A stretch of 43,220 nt of DNA from CAZGMJ01 sp964649005 (GTDB lineage Bacteria > Planctomycetota > Phycisphaerae > Sedimentisphaerales > Anaerobacaceae): the NCBI GenBank assembly GCA_964649005.1, contig CAZYMD010000009.1, forward strand, positions 1 to 43,220, read 5' to 3'. Within the stretch, counting starts at the first letter, position 1. Each line of letters opens with the position of its first letter. Below are positions 1-8,820 of the stretch, piece after piece. The position numbers and the translations under genes were made by a program. A model generated the notes under the pieces. That model made no database searches. It had not been told where the DNA came from and worked only from the letters and a program-made list of their open reading frames with translations.

Positions 1-696
1 GCTGAAGAGATCCTTATCTGACGTTCCATCGTGCTGTGATACAAGGACAGGAAGTATACGAGGCGAGCCATCCCACGCCGGCAACGTTTTCCATTGCCCC
101 GCCTCGGTCAAATCCAGCGACCAGAAGTTAATCATCGCTCCTGGATCGGTCATGGATGATTGACCACCCGCAACGAAGACAGTGTTTTCTATCCGTGTCG
201 CACATGTAAACGCGCATGGCTGGGGCAAGAGCGGTAGTTTCTGCGTTCGAACTTGCCCGCTGGCCAGGTCCCATTGCAGAAGAAATACATCGTTAAAACA
301 GCGGTTACTGTCGCAGCCGCCTATACAGACCACGCCGGCATCGGTGGTAACTGATGCGCCGTAGGCCAGAGGACGAGGGAGAGTAAAGCCGGTGCGCCAC
401 TGGAAGTTGCCGCTATCTGTTTTTTCCAGGACATAAGTATCACCATACCAAACCTTTTGTCCCCCGCTCCAGGGTGAGCCATCCGGGAAATTGGCGCCGC
501 CCGCAACGATCAGGGCATTATTGCTAATCCCACAGAAAGGACCGGCCAGACCTAATTGCGCATTCCGCCCTTCCAGTACCGGTAGTTCGGAAAGCTCACT
601 CCAATCCAGGACATCGAGCGCTTCAGCCTGGCCTGAAAAGGCCTGTGGTGCGGCCATAAGAAGCAACAACAATATCGGCATAGAGATAGTCTTCAT
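1..696 (-). CDS. NanM-like kelch mutarotase (N-acetylneuraminate epimerase family), 3' end cut by window
   Basis: The frame is open from an ATG at 696 to the window edge, 232 codons, so the C-terminus is missing. Residues 1-21 form a Sec signal peptide (hydrophobic run ILLLLLM, then AFSG), so the protein should act in the periplasm. Kelch-type blade signatures ALIVAGGANFPDG (61-73), VVCIGGCDS (122-130) and VFVAGGQSS (173-181) match the cyclically permuted mutarotase family that includes NanM, which interconverts alpha and beta anomers of N-acetylneuraminate. The neighbour upstream in the same direction is an N-acetylneuraminate-lyase-like gene, which supports the sialic acid reading. The 97-base gap to that gene holds a repeat copy. 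The ribosome binding site is weak (AGAG). A kelch protein of other function remains possible. Confidence 0.72.
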   Translation of the reverse strand, partial: MKTISMPILLLLLMAAPQAFSGQAEALDVLDWSELSELPVLEGRNAQLGLAGPFCGISNNALIVAGGANFPDGSPWSGGQKVWYGDTYVLEKTDSGNFQWRTGFTLPRPLAYGASVTTDAGVVCIGGCDSNRCFNDVFLLQWDLASGQVRTQKLPLLPQPCAFTCATRIENTVFVAGGQSSMTDPGAMINFWSLDLTEAGQWKTLPAWDGSPRILPVLVSQHDGTSDKDLFS

Positions 697-727
697 TATG
701 ATTTCTCTAAACTATTGTATTTGTGGC

Positions 728-769
728 TCTAACAAAACATCCTGGATTCCCGCTTTCGCGGGAATGACA
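728..769 (-). repeat. Half copy of inverted-repeat mini-element (pairs with 32223-32264)
   Basis: These 42 bases match the reverse complement of 32223-32264 at 41 of 42 positions. They carry one terminal arm, TCTAACAAAAC (728-738), and the inner hairpin CCCGC-TTTC-GCGGG (749-762). The second terminal arm present in the other copy is not recognisable here; only AGAGTC at 786-791 may remain. The copy lies between the lyase-like and NanM-like genes, so a transcript of the operon would contain the hairpin. Confidence 0.8.
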
Positions 770-793
770 GTAAGAGAGATTTACCAGAGTCTC

Positions 794-1723
794 TTAGTCA
801 GCGGGCATCTTCGAACAGAAATCGGAGAAATCCAGCTTGAACAAGTCATTCCTGAGCCTGGCGTTTATTTCGGGTGGATTATTCTCCAATGGCGGGCGAA
901 CTCCACCAGTGTCAAGGCCTACCATTTTCATCGCCTCTTTCAGAGCGGAGAAGAAATTGCCCGTCCCCACCAGCAGTTGAATCACTTTCATCGATATGTT
1001 CTGAAGCCTTCTGGCTTCTGTGATGTCACCTGCATTAAACGCGCTGATGATCTGGTTGTAGAGCGGGGCCATAACGTTGTATGTACTGCCCACTGCCCCT
1101 CGGCAGCCGAGAGCGAACGCGCAAAGGAGGGTCTCATCCCGGCCGTAGAGAATGTCGTATTTGCCCGCTTCGAATTCAAGGCACAATGCGAAATCCATCA
1201 GATCGGTGTGAGTGTATTTGATGCCTCTCAGGTTGGGGATAACAGGCGCCGCCGCCTTTAAGAAGTCGATCATAGGCAGGTTAACACCGCTCATAGCCGG
1301 CATGTGGTAATAGTAGTAAGGCAATCCATCCGCTTTAGCGGCTGTTCGAGCGGAATTTGCCACCAGCGCCTCGATGCTCTGGGGCTTAAAGAACAGTGGA
1401 GCCATTTCCGCAATTCCAGAAGCGCCGATCGTTGCCGCGTGCGAAGCCATCTCCCATGTTGCCGGAGCGCTGGTATGAGCAACATGGATTATGACCTTGA
1501 AACCGTCGGGGGCGGCCTCGACCCAGCGTTCGGCAATGGCTTTTCGCTCTTCGACAGCCAGGGAGAAGCCTTCGCCTGTCGTGCCGTTTACGAATGCACC
1601 GACAACACCGTTGGCATGCAGAGAAGCGGCCTGTGCGGGGATAATATCCAGATTTACTGTTCCGTCCTGGTTGTATGCCGCCACAGGGGCGGCGATAAGG
1701 CCCTCTGTTTTTTGATTTGCCAT
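794..1723 (-). CDS. N-acetylneuraminate lyase / dihydrodipicolinate synthase family aldolase
   Basis: This 309-residue protein has the DapA/NanA (beta/alpha)8 class I aldolase signatures: NGTTGEG at 46-52 for carboxylate binding, catalytic tyrosine Y139 in YYYYHMPAMSG, and the Schiff-base lysine K169 in GIKYTH. The YHMPAMSG stretch resembles NanA (YNIPALSG) more than DapA, so cleavage of N-acetylneuraminate to N-acetylmannosamine and pyruvate is the best guess. There is no signal peptide, so it should be cytoplasmic. AGGAG lies shortly before the ATG. It sits 48 bases after the exported oxidoreductase 1772-3130 and before the NanM-like gene, all on the minus strand. Other 2-keto-3-deoxy-sugar aldolases of the family cannot be ruled out. 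Confidence 0.82.
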   Translation of the reverse strand: MANQKTEGLIAAPVAAYNQDGTVNLDIIPAQAASLHANGVVGAFVNGTTGEGFSLAVEERKAIAERWVEAAPDGFKVIIHVAHTSAPATWEMASHAATIGASGIAEMAPLFFKPQSIEALVANSARTAAKADGLPYYYYHMPAMSGVNLPMIDFLKAAAPVIPNLRGIKYTHTDLMDFALCLEFEAGKYDILYGRDETLLCAFALGCRGAVGSTYNVMAPLYNQIISAFNAGDITEARRLQNISMKVIQLLVGTGNFFSALKEAMKMVGLDTGGVRPPLENNPPEINARLRNDLFKLDFSDFCSKMPAD

Positions 1724-1771
1724 TTATGACTCCTGTTTACTCTCTTTCAAGCGGCAAATTATAAAACACAT

Positions 1772-3130
1772 TTATAAGTGCCACGGGCTGCGTATTGGGC
1801 GCGTAAGCATTCGGTTGGCCTCTTCGTCCCCGATGAAGCGTTCGGCGTCAGGATTCCATTGTAGTTTTCGTTTGAGCTTCATGGCTATGTTGCCCAGGTG
1901 ACAGAGGGTAGCCGAACGATGGCCGATTTCCACTGGAGCGGCCGGGGCGGTTCGGGTCCTGATGGAGTCCAGGAAGTTCTGGTAGTGGTTCGTGCTGTCG
2001 CCGAGGTGGATATCATTCGGGCCCAGGGTGACTTTCTGCAAATTCGCAGGCTCGCAGGAATAGCCCCTATAGCCATGCTGAATCCAGCCTTTTGTGCCTT
2101 CAAATCGAACCTGCATATTTTCAGGGCCTGTTTTGCAGATCAGTTCGACGCCATTGGCGTAGAGTGCGCGGAAATGGACTTTGGTGGCGGTGGTAAAGAG
2201 ACCATCGGTGGGCCATTCGCCGCCCATGTCTTCGACTTCAATTGGTCCTGTCAACTCGGTATCGTTGGCCCATTGGGCCAGGTCGTTACAGTGGGCGCCG
2301 TAGTTGGTGGTCTGTCCGCCGGAATAGTCGAGGCCGAACCGAAAATTGTAGAAGCAACGGTCTTCGTGGTAAGGCGCCCAAGGGGCGGGACCCAGCCACA
2401 TGTCGTAGTCAAAGCCATCGGGAACGGGCGTAGGCTTCCAGTCGTGCGACGGAGCTGTTTTGTTATTGGGGCCGACAGTTGTGACGATGCGCTTGAGATC
2501 GCCAATGTAGCGATTGCGGACCAGTTCGCACGCGGTACGGGCTTTGTAATTCGAGCGTTCGTGCGAGCCCGTCTGGAAGACTGTGCCAAACCGCCTGACG
2601 GCGCGAATCATGTCCCATCCTTCCGCTATTGCCAGGGTCATGGGTTTTTCGCAGTAGATGTCCTTGCCTGCGCGGGCGGCCATTATAGCCATGACTGCGT
2701 GCCACTGGTCGGGAACAGTAATCACGACTGCGTCGATATCATTGCGCTCAAGAACACGGCGAAAGTCCTCGTATGCATCACAAGCTTTCGATTTGCCCGT
2801 GCGGCCTTTTTTTCCGTAATGATCGTTGACGATTTTCCGGGCGGGCTCGCGGCCGAGGTACTGGTCGACGGTTTTGTAGCCATAACTCGCGCGGTTTACA
2901 TCGCAAACAGCAAGCACCTGCGCATCGTCGAGCTGCAGAAAACCTTTAAGATTGTTCGTGCCCTGATTGCCTGTTCCTATGAAGCCGAGAGTGATTCGAT
3001 TGGATGGGGCAACAGAGCCATTGGCTCCCAGCGCCCCGCCTGGGATAACGTAGGGAAAGCCGATAGCCCCTAATGCAGTGAGGCTTGCACGTTTCAAGAA
3101 CTGCCTTCGTGCTATACTCATTCGTGTCAT
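1772..3130 (-). CDS. Tat-exported Gfo/Idh/MocA family oxidoreductase (paralogue A)
   Basis: The start at 3130 is chosen because GGAGG sits nine bases upstream; an ATG at 3169 lacks this. The product is 452 residues. A twin-arginine signal (ARRQFLKRA, RR at 8-9) precedes a hydrophobic stretch, so folded export is expected. The Rossmann motif GFIGTGNQG is at 49-57 and the family EKP motif is at 161-163 (YCEKPMTL). The middle carries the DYDMWLGPAPWAPY signature typical of exported planctomycete members. The C-terminal tail ANRMLTRPIRSPWHL is almost the same as in the neighbour 3188-4567, showing tandem duplication. The gap to that gene is 57 bases and to the lyase-like gene 48, so one operon is likely. 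Substrate unknown; NAD-dependent glycosidase activity of the GH109 type is an alternative to plain dehydrogenation. Confidence 0.85.
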   Translation of the reverse strand: MTRMSIARRQFLKRASLTALGAIGFPYVIPGGALGANGSVAPSNRITLGFIGTGNQGTNNLKGFLQLDDAQVLAVCDVNRASYGYKTVDQYLGREPARKIVNDHYGKKGRTGKSKACDAYEDFRRVLERNDIDAVVITVPDQWHAVMAIMAARAGKDIYCEKPMTLAIAEGWDMIRAVRRFGTVFQTGSHERSNYKARTACELVRNRYIGDLKRIVTTVGPNNKTAPSHDWKPTPVPDGFDYDMWLGPAPWAPYHEDRCFYNFRFGLDYSGGQTTNYGAHCNDLAQWANDTELTGPIEVEDMGGEWPTDGLFTTATKVHFRALYANGVELICKTGPENMQVRFEGTKGWIQHGYRGYSCEPANLQKVTLGPNDIHLGDSTNHYQNFLDSIRTRTAPAAPVEIGHRSATLCHLGNIAMKLKRKLQWNPDAERFIGDEEANRMLTRPIRSPWHL

Positions 3131-3187
3131 CGTCGTTTGCCTCCAAAACTCGCGGGCTATAGCGCCCACGTTCCAATGCGTTCGATT

Positions 3188-4567
3188 CTATATATGCCAG
3201 GGACTTCTCATGGGCCTGGTGAGCATTCGATTGGCATGCTCGTTGCCGACGAACTTTTCGGTCTTCGGGTCCCATTGGAGTTTTTGCCCTAACTTCATGG
3301 CGATGATGCCGAGATAGCCTATAGTTATCGTACGATGGGCAATCTCAGCAGGAGCGGCTGTCTGGGCGCGACTCCGGATACATTCCAGAAAATTCTGTTT
3401 GTGATCGTTGCTCTTGTATAGATGAATATCGTTCGGGCCGATTGATGACTTGCGCACCGATTCAGGAAAAACATCCATGCCCATGCGATTGACCTGAATC
3501 CAGCCCTCGGAGCCTTCGAAAAGGATGCCTATGTTCATGCCGAAAGTGCCTTTTGTGAAGAGCTTGCCATCGCGGCCATGTTCGCGGTTGTTGCTGTCTT
3601 CGATAATCAACGTATGGCCTTCGGCGTATTTACACTCGATGCGATACGTCGTCATGTTGTCGAACAGGCCCTCGCTGTTGAACTGCCCCTTGGCTTCGAT
3701 TTCTACTGGGCCTGTGTAGTCGGTTCCCATCCCCCACTGGGCGATGTCAACGTGATGGCCCGCCCAGTCGGCGATAGGGCCGCTGGAATAGTCGCTGACC
3801 TGTCGGAAGGAGCCGTAGCAGCGTCCATTGCAATAAGGGGACCAGGGAGCCGGTCCCAACCATAGATCGTAGTCTAATCCAGCCGGAACGGGAACCGGTT
3901 TGGTCGTAACATTGCTGGCCCCACCGGCAGGAAGGCTAACCCGAACGGTCTTGACCTTGCCTATGAGCCCATTGCGCACTAACTCGCATGCCACGCGAAA
4001 GTCGCTCCACGAACGCTGCTGGGTTCCCGTCTGCCAGACGGTCCCATATCGCTTGATGGTATCGCAAATCGCCCTGCCTTCCGCAACGTTATGGGCCAGC
4101 GGTTTTTCACTGTAAACGTCCTTGCCCGTTTTTGCGGCTGCTATTCCGATCAGTGCATGCCAGTGGTCGGGCGTGCTGATAACCACTGCGTCGACATCGT
4201 CGCGAGCGAGCATATCGCGAAAATCGTTGTAGACGGCGCAGTCTGTGTTGCCATACACCTTATTGACTATGTCACGGCCACGATTGCGGCGATTTGTATC
4301 CACTTCGCAAACAGCCAGCACCTGCGCACCCGACATGCCAACGAAGCCCCCTGCCAGATTGTACGACTCAGCATTAGGATTGCTCAAATTCGCCAGACCC
4401 TGATTGCCCAGGCCGACGAATCCAAGTGTGATTCGATTGGATGGTGCAACGACACCGTCGGCGCCGAGCGCACTTGAGGGAATGATATAGGGAAAAGCCA
4501 TAGCGCCAACAGCACTGCGACCGACATGTTCAAGGAATCGCCTCCTGCTGATATTTCTTAATGTCAC
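3188..4567 (-). CDS. Tat-exported Gfo/Idh/MocA family oxidoreductase (paralogue B)
   Basis: A GTG start at 4567 is preferred, since GGAGG lies eight bases before it; the upstream ATG codons have no such site. This gives 459 residues. The Tat signal is SRRRFLEHVG (RRR at 8-10). The nucleotide-binding motif GFVGLGNQG is at 49-57 and EKP at 154-156 (YSEKPLAH). The LDYDLWLGPAPWSPY signature follows in the middle. The tail ANRMLTRPMRSPWHI matches paralogue A. It is the first gene of the likely operon 4567-1, upstream of paralogue A, the lyase-like gene and the NanM-like gene. It differs from A by an insertion after the glycine loop (about 62-78). A role in sialic acid handling is inferred from position only. 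Confidence 0.85.
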   Translation of the reverse strand: MTLRNISRRRFLEHVGRSAVGAMAFPYIIPSSALGADGVVAPSNRITLGFVGLGNQGLANLSNPNAESYNLAGGFVGMSGAQVLAVCEVDTNRRNRGRDIVNKVYGNTDCAVYNDFRDMLARDDVDAVVISTPDHWHALIGIAAAKTGKDVYSEKPLAHNVAEGRAICDTIKRYGTVWQTGTQQRSWSDFRVACELVRNGLIGKVKTVRVSLPAGGASNVTTKPVPVPAGLDYDLWLGPAPWSPYCNGRCYGSFRQVSDYSSGPIADWAGHHVDIAQWGMGTDYTGPVEIEAKGQFNSEGLFDNMTTYRIECKYAEGHTLIIEDSNNREHGRDGKLFTKGTFGMNIGILFEGSEGWIQVNRMGMDVFPESVRKSSIGPNDIHLYKSNDHKQNFLECIRSRAQTAAPAEIAHRTITIGYLGIIAMKLGQKLQWDPKTEKFVGNEHANRMLTRPMRSPWHI

Positions 4568-4766
4568 CGACAATACCTCCAAAAGCATTGAATAACCGCA
4601 CCAGGCAATCCACACAACATTTGCGCAGAATCAGTAAACACCGATGCGGCAAAAGATTATGGCAGATGCAGCAGCTTTTGTGAAGTCCTTTCCCACCAAA
4701 GCCCAAAGGTCGGCTTTCGAGGCCATAGCTCGACTTTTCAGCGGATCATCCGAATATTCCATAACG

Positions 4767-4788
4767 AATAAAAACCAGTCTTTTTATT
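4767..4788 (-). terminator. AT-rich stem-loop downstream of tex
   Basis: AATAAAAA (4767-4774) and TTTTTATT (4781-4788) form a perfect 8-bp stem around a 6-base loop, 17 bases past the tex stop. On the minus strand the 3' arm is T-rich (TTTTTATT), so the stem could act in termination, but there is no GC-rich base. Moderate to weak terminator. Confidence 0.4.
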
Positions 4789-4804
4789 GCACTCTGGTAG
4801 AGGT

Positions 4805-6973
4805 TTATTCCCGACTGGGTTTGGGGCCCGCCTTCATGGACAGGCTGATTCGCTTTTTGACCAGATCAACATCGAGAACGGTGACTTTGACTTTCTGTTG
4901 TACTTTCACAACCTCCGATGGGTCTTTTATGTATCGGTCGGCCATCTGGCTGATGTGCACCAGCCCATCCTGATGCACGCCTATATCGACGAATGCGCCG
5001 AATGCGGTGACATTAGTCACTATGCCTGGCAAAGTCATTCCAACCTCGACGTCTTCGATCTTATTGACGCCATCGGCGAAGCTGAAAATCTCGAACTGCT
5101 TTCGCGGGTCCCTGCCCGGTTTTGCCAGTTCCTGCATTATGTCATTGAGCGTAGGAAGGCCCACCGTATCAGTGACATAATCCTGGAGGCGGACTTTGGC
5201 CCGCAATGATTGATCCTTCATCAAATCAGACAATGAGCAACTGAGGCTCGCAGCCATTGCATCGACAATGTGATAGCTTTCAGGATGCACCGCACTCGAA
5301 TCGAGGGGATTAGCGGCGTCGCGTATCCTGAGAAAACCCGCCGCCTGCTCGAATGCTTTCGCCCCAAGACGGTGAACTTTTAGCAACCGCTTGCGCGATT
5401 CGAAGGGGCCATTCTCGTTACGATAGTCGATAATGTTCTGAGCCAGTTGCGGGCCAAGACCCGATACGTACTTTAGCAACTGTTTGCTCGCGGTATTGAC
5501 CTCGACGCCTACATTGTTAACACAACTGACGACCACATCGTCGAGGCTCTGCTTGAGCAATGATTGATCGACATCATGCTGGTACTGGCCCACCCCTATC
5601 GACTTGGGATCGATCTTAACCAGCTCGGCCAGCGGGTCCATGAGCCTGCGACCGATGGAGACCGAGCCTCGGACGGTGACATCCTGGTCGGGGAATTCCT
5701 CGCGCGCCACTTCGGAGGCCGAATAAATCGAAGCGCCGCTTTCGTTTACCATCACAATGGGAATGTCCTTGCCAAACTTGATGTTCCTGATGTAGGTCTC
5801 GGTTTCACGACCCGCGGTGCCATTGCCGATGGCTATCACCTCGATACCGAACTTCTTACACATGACCGTTAATTTAGTGATATCGGCAGTCGCCTGCTTC
5901 TCGCCCTGGTGGGGATAAATCACATCTGAATGCTTCAACTGCCCTTGTGCATCGAGGCATACGACCTTGCAACCTGTGCGAAAACCAGGATCGATGGCGA
6001 GGACGTTTTTGCTCCCCAAAGGAGAGGTAAGCAGCAATTGACGAAGATTGGCCGCAAAGACCCTTATCGCTTCCTGGTCGGCGCGGCGCTTGGTCTCGAC
6101 GAGCACTTCTGTTTCCATCGACGGTGACAAGAGCCTTTTATAGCCATCGAGAATCGCTTCTTCTACCTGCGCCGAACAGGCTGAGCGTCCCTTGACGAAC
6201 AATCCGCAGAGAATCCTCAAGGCCTGCTCTTCGGGCGCGACGACCTGTAGCCTGAGGATACCTTCATTCGCGCCTCTGCGCATGGCCAGAATCCTATGCG
6301 ACGGCGCCTTTACAACCGGCTCCTGCCAGTCGAAGTAATCCTCGTATTTGATCCCCTGCTCGTTTTTGCCTTTGATGACCTTCGTGTGGAAGACGGCCTT
6401 CTGCGAGAACAGGTCGCGCATTCTCGCACGCGCGGTCTGGTCCTCGCTGACCCATTCTGCGACGATGTCTCTCGCTCCGGCCAGTGCATCCTCGGCCGAC
6501 TCGACGCCCTTTTCCTGATCGATAAAAGCTCGGGCTTCGAACAAAGGATCTTTGGCTGAGTTCTGAGCGAAGATCAGTTCGGCTAAAGGTTCGAGCCCTT
6601 TCTCGCGGGCTATTGTCGCGCGGGTGCGCCGCTTGGGCCTGTAGGGCAGGTAGATATCCTCCAGAACGGTCATCGCCTCGGCCTTCATAACCTTGTCTTT
6701 GAGTTCGTCCGTCAAATGCCCATGCTCTTCGAGCGACTTAAGTATAGCTTCACGCCTCTCATCCAACTGACGCAACTGTTCCAACCTGTCGCGAATGGCC
6801 GTGATGACGGTTTCATCCAGAGTGCCCGTGACTTCCTTACGATACCTTGCGATGAACGGGACTGTCGCCCCCCCTTCAAGTAGTTCAGCGGTCGCTTCGA
6901 CCTGCCTGGGTCTTAGTGACAGCTCCGATGCTATTTTCGTAACGTGCGTCTGATTCAATTGTTGTTCTTTCAA
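4805..6973 (-). CDS. tex: Tex family RNA-binding transcription accessory protein
   Basis: The 722-residue length and sequence fit Tex, a conserved cytoplasmic nucleic-acid-binding protein. The N-terminal Tex domain shows VPFIARYRKEVTGTLDE near 35-52. A YqgF/RuvC-like domain follows around 325-450 (VLAIDPGFRTGCKVVCLD), then helix-hairpin-helix elements around 485-560 (VNTASKQLLKYVSGLG), and a C-terminal S1 domain at about 645-715 (GMTLPGIVTNVTAFGAFVDIGVHQDGLVHIS, written here only as a guide). The start is a TTG at 6973: an in-frame TAG lies only a few codons upstream and no ATG is well placed. The ribosome binding site is poor. A separate unit from the sialic operon is likely, as 237 bases separate them. 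Confidence 0.93.
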   Translation of the reverse strand: MKEQQLNQTHVTKIASELSLRPRQVEATAELLEGGATVPFIARYRKEVTGTLDETVITAIRDRLEQLRQLDERREAILKSLEEHGHLTDELKDKVMKAEAMTVLEDIYLPYRPKRRTRATIAREKGLEPLAELIFAQNSAKDPLFEARAFIDQEKGVESAEDALAGARDIVAEWVSEDQTARARMRDLFSQKAVFHTKVIKGKNEQGIKYEDYFDWQEPVVKAPSHRILAMRRGANEGILRLQVVAPEEQALRILCGLFVKGRSACSAQVEEAILDGYKRLLSPSMETEVLVETKRRADQEAIRVFAANLRQLLLTSPLGSKNVLAIDPGFRTGCKVVCLDAQGQLKHSDVIYPHQGEKQATADITKLTVMCKKFGIEVIAIGNGTAGRETETYIRNIKFGKDIPIVMVNESGASIYSASEVAREEFPDQDVTVRGSVSIGRRLMDPLAELVKIDPKSIGVGQYQHDVDQSLLKQSLDDVVVSCVNNVGVEVNTASKQLLKYVSGLGPQLAQNIIDYRNENGPFESRKRLLKVHRLGAKAFEQAAGFLRIRDAANPLDSSAVHPESYHIVDAMAASLSCSLSDLMKDQSLRAKVRLQDYVTDTVGLPTLNDIMQELAKPGRDPRKQFEIFSFADGVNKIEDVEVGMTLPGIVTNVTAFGAFVDIGVHQDGLVHISQMADRYIKDPSEVVKVQQKVKVTVLDVDLVKKRISLSMKAGPKPSRE

Positions 6974-7045
6974 AAGGTATTCACACTACCAAAGTGTGCT
7001 ATGTTTTTTATTACAGATACCTCGGTCAAGCGCCACTCCACCAGG

Positions 7046-8497
7046 CTATGACCACTTCACACCTTTAAGAATTTTTGTCTTCGCAGCCAGATCGAAGATG
7101 CTGCGTGCGTTTTCGTGCATGATCATGTCCGCCAGCTCCATTGCGTCGGCCAGGCTAATCCATTGCTCGTTCACAAGCTCGGTCAGTGCCTGAGCAATGC
7201 CCCTTCTTGCGATTGTTGCATGGCCCAGGACAGGTTCGACCGGTATATAGTCGCCGCCAAAGGTGAGTATTTTATTGGCCGGGGCGGTGACGAGGAATTT
7301 TTTGAGAAAGTCCTTGGCCGCAACAGGATTGATAATCCACGACCAGCACATGTCGATATAGGCGTTTGCGTACTGCTTAGCCAGGGCGATCATTTCCTCG
7401 TAATAAGGATAAGCGATGTGCATGAACACGAATCGTGTTTCGGGGGCGGCGCGGCACAGGTCGGTCGCCGACGCTGGATTGTTGATAAGACGCCCCAGCG
7501 GCATGTAGTTCTGCCCAGCGTAGTAGCCTGTGTGAAGCTTGACAGGCAGATTGTACTCAGTGGCTTTTTCGACTGCGTACCAGAACAGATGGTCTTCCAG
7601 AGCCTTTCTCTCAGCGGAATTGAGAGGCGAGTTCTCCAGTCGTTTGGCGAACAATGGTTCGGCCCTTTCAACGGTTACTTTCTCATAGTCTATATCACGG
7701 CCATACGCATTTTGTGATTTAACAGCTACTGCGTATTTACCATACTTGTCGAACCACCAATCAATGACACGATGCCAGTCGGCAAGGCTCTTGACGTCAA
7801 TGCCAGTAGGCCTGCCGAATCCATTGAGATCGGGTCCTGCGAACATACCGACGATGCTGAGGTCCTGCATGAGTAGAGTGGGCATATCGGATTGGCCGAA
7901 GGGCCCGCTGAGGCAGTTGACCTGGCACGATTCTATTTTTCCCAAATCGCACAGGACATGCTTGTAAAAGCCTGCTCGCCTGGTCTTCTCGTATCCGGCC
8001 TGCACATCCTTCACGGTCGAAGCCGACAGCTCATCGACGCCATAGAGCCGGCTGAATGCAATTCGGACGGCCTGACCATACCCTGTGTTCTTCACGGCGG
8101 GCCAGTAAGGTTCGAGCAGTTTCCATTTGTCCTTTGGGTCTGTCGCTGAAGAAAAAAAGCTGTCGTATGCTTTGCCTGGCATACCCGCCACAACCATATC
8201 TGAATTCAGATAGTGGCTCAGCAGGAGGCTCCAATCATCCGCTTTGACACGCGGGTGGGATGTGCCGGCCAGCCGTTCACGCTCTTCTATCAAATGCTCG
8301 TGCGTATCAATAAATGGCGTTTGAGACACCTTTTCGGTAATAATCCTCTGGATATCACGCCCCTGGCCATCAATGGGACGCTTCAAAGCTTCTTCTCGCT
8401 CGCCATGAACTGCCTGCGTGCCCAGTAATGTCGAAGCTCCCAGAGCCCCCATGCCCTTGAGTGTGCCTCTTCGCGATATTTGACCTTTGTCGGACAT
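7046..8497 (-). CDS. Tat-exported amidohydrolase family protein
   Basis: The ATG at 8497 has GGGAG six bases upstream, giving 483 residues; a longer frame to 8584 lacks a site. The twin-arginine signal ISRRGTLKGMGALGAS (RR at 9-10) indicates export. The metal-dependent hydrolase signature DTHEH gives ligands H66 and H68; later histidines in VKLHTGYY and FMHIAYPYYEE and the aspartate in FGGDY complete the usual amidohydrolase ligand set, closest to the amidohydrolase_2 (PF04909) group. The substrate is not evident: hydrolysis of a lactone, an aromatic acid or a sugar-derived acid are all possible, and uronate-isomerase-like chemistry is a more distant option. It lies next to tex with 72 bases between and is divergent from GH172. 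Confidence 0.8.
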   Translation of the reverse strand: MSDKGQISRRGTLKGMGALGASTLLGTQAVHGEREEALKRPIDGQGRDIQRIITEKVSQTPFIDTHEHLIEERERLAGTSHPRVKADDWSLLLSHYLNSDMVVAGMPGKAYDSFFSSATDPKDKWKLLEPYWPAVKNTGYGQAVRIAFSRLYGVDELSASTVKDVQAGYEKTRRAGFYKHVLCDLGKIESCQVNCLSGPFGQSDMPTLLMQDLSIVGMFAGPDLNGFGRPTGIDVKSLADWHRVIDWWFDKYGKYAVAVKSQNAYGRDIDYEKVTVERAEPLFAKRLENSPLNSAERKALEDHLFWYAVEKATEYNLPVKLHTGYYAGQNYMPLGRLINNPASATDLCRAAPETRFVFMHIAYPYYEEMIALAKQYANAYIDMCWSWIINPVAAKDFLKKFLVTAPANKILTFGGDYIPVEPVLGHATIARRGIAQALTELVNEQWISLADAMELADMIMHENARSIFDLAAKTKILKGVKWS

Positions 8498-8820
8498 TTG
8501 TGTCTCCCTGAGTTTAGGGCTGCAATTAGCGCTATAGTACAAATGCTTTAGATAACTCGCATCAGGATACAGCAGTCTTCGCACTTATGCAATCGCAGCC
8601 TGTCATGTGCGGGCATTAAGACTCTGGAGACCGACCATACCCAGGCAAAAATGCACGCAGCCAATGCCATCGGTTACTGAGCCGGCGCATGTCATGGAGA
8701 ATATCTGAACTATATACGTTCACCGCAGATTTATGGTAATATTGGCGTCTATCCGGCGGAAACCGCCGATTTTGCGTAAATCAGTTTTGGATTGGAACTT
8801 CGGTAAGGAAAGGTGACATT
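8498..8820. other. Divergent intergenic region with a GC hairpin
   Basis: This 323-base stretch separates the amidohydrolase and GH172 genes, which are transcribed away from each other, so both promoters should be here. CGGCGG (8754-8759), AAA, CCGCCG (8763-8768) followed by ATTTT forms a short terminator-like hairpin 52 bases before the GH172 start; it may be a leader structure or attenuator. I see no convincing -35/-10 pair and no gene. Confidence 0.5.

Noticed and set aside
1898..3073. Long plus-strand frame opposite the oxidoreductase gene
   Set aside because: It is the mirror of a GC-rich coding region; the minus strand has the signal peptide, ribosome binding site and family motifs.
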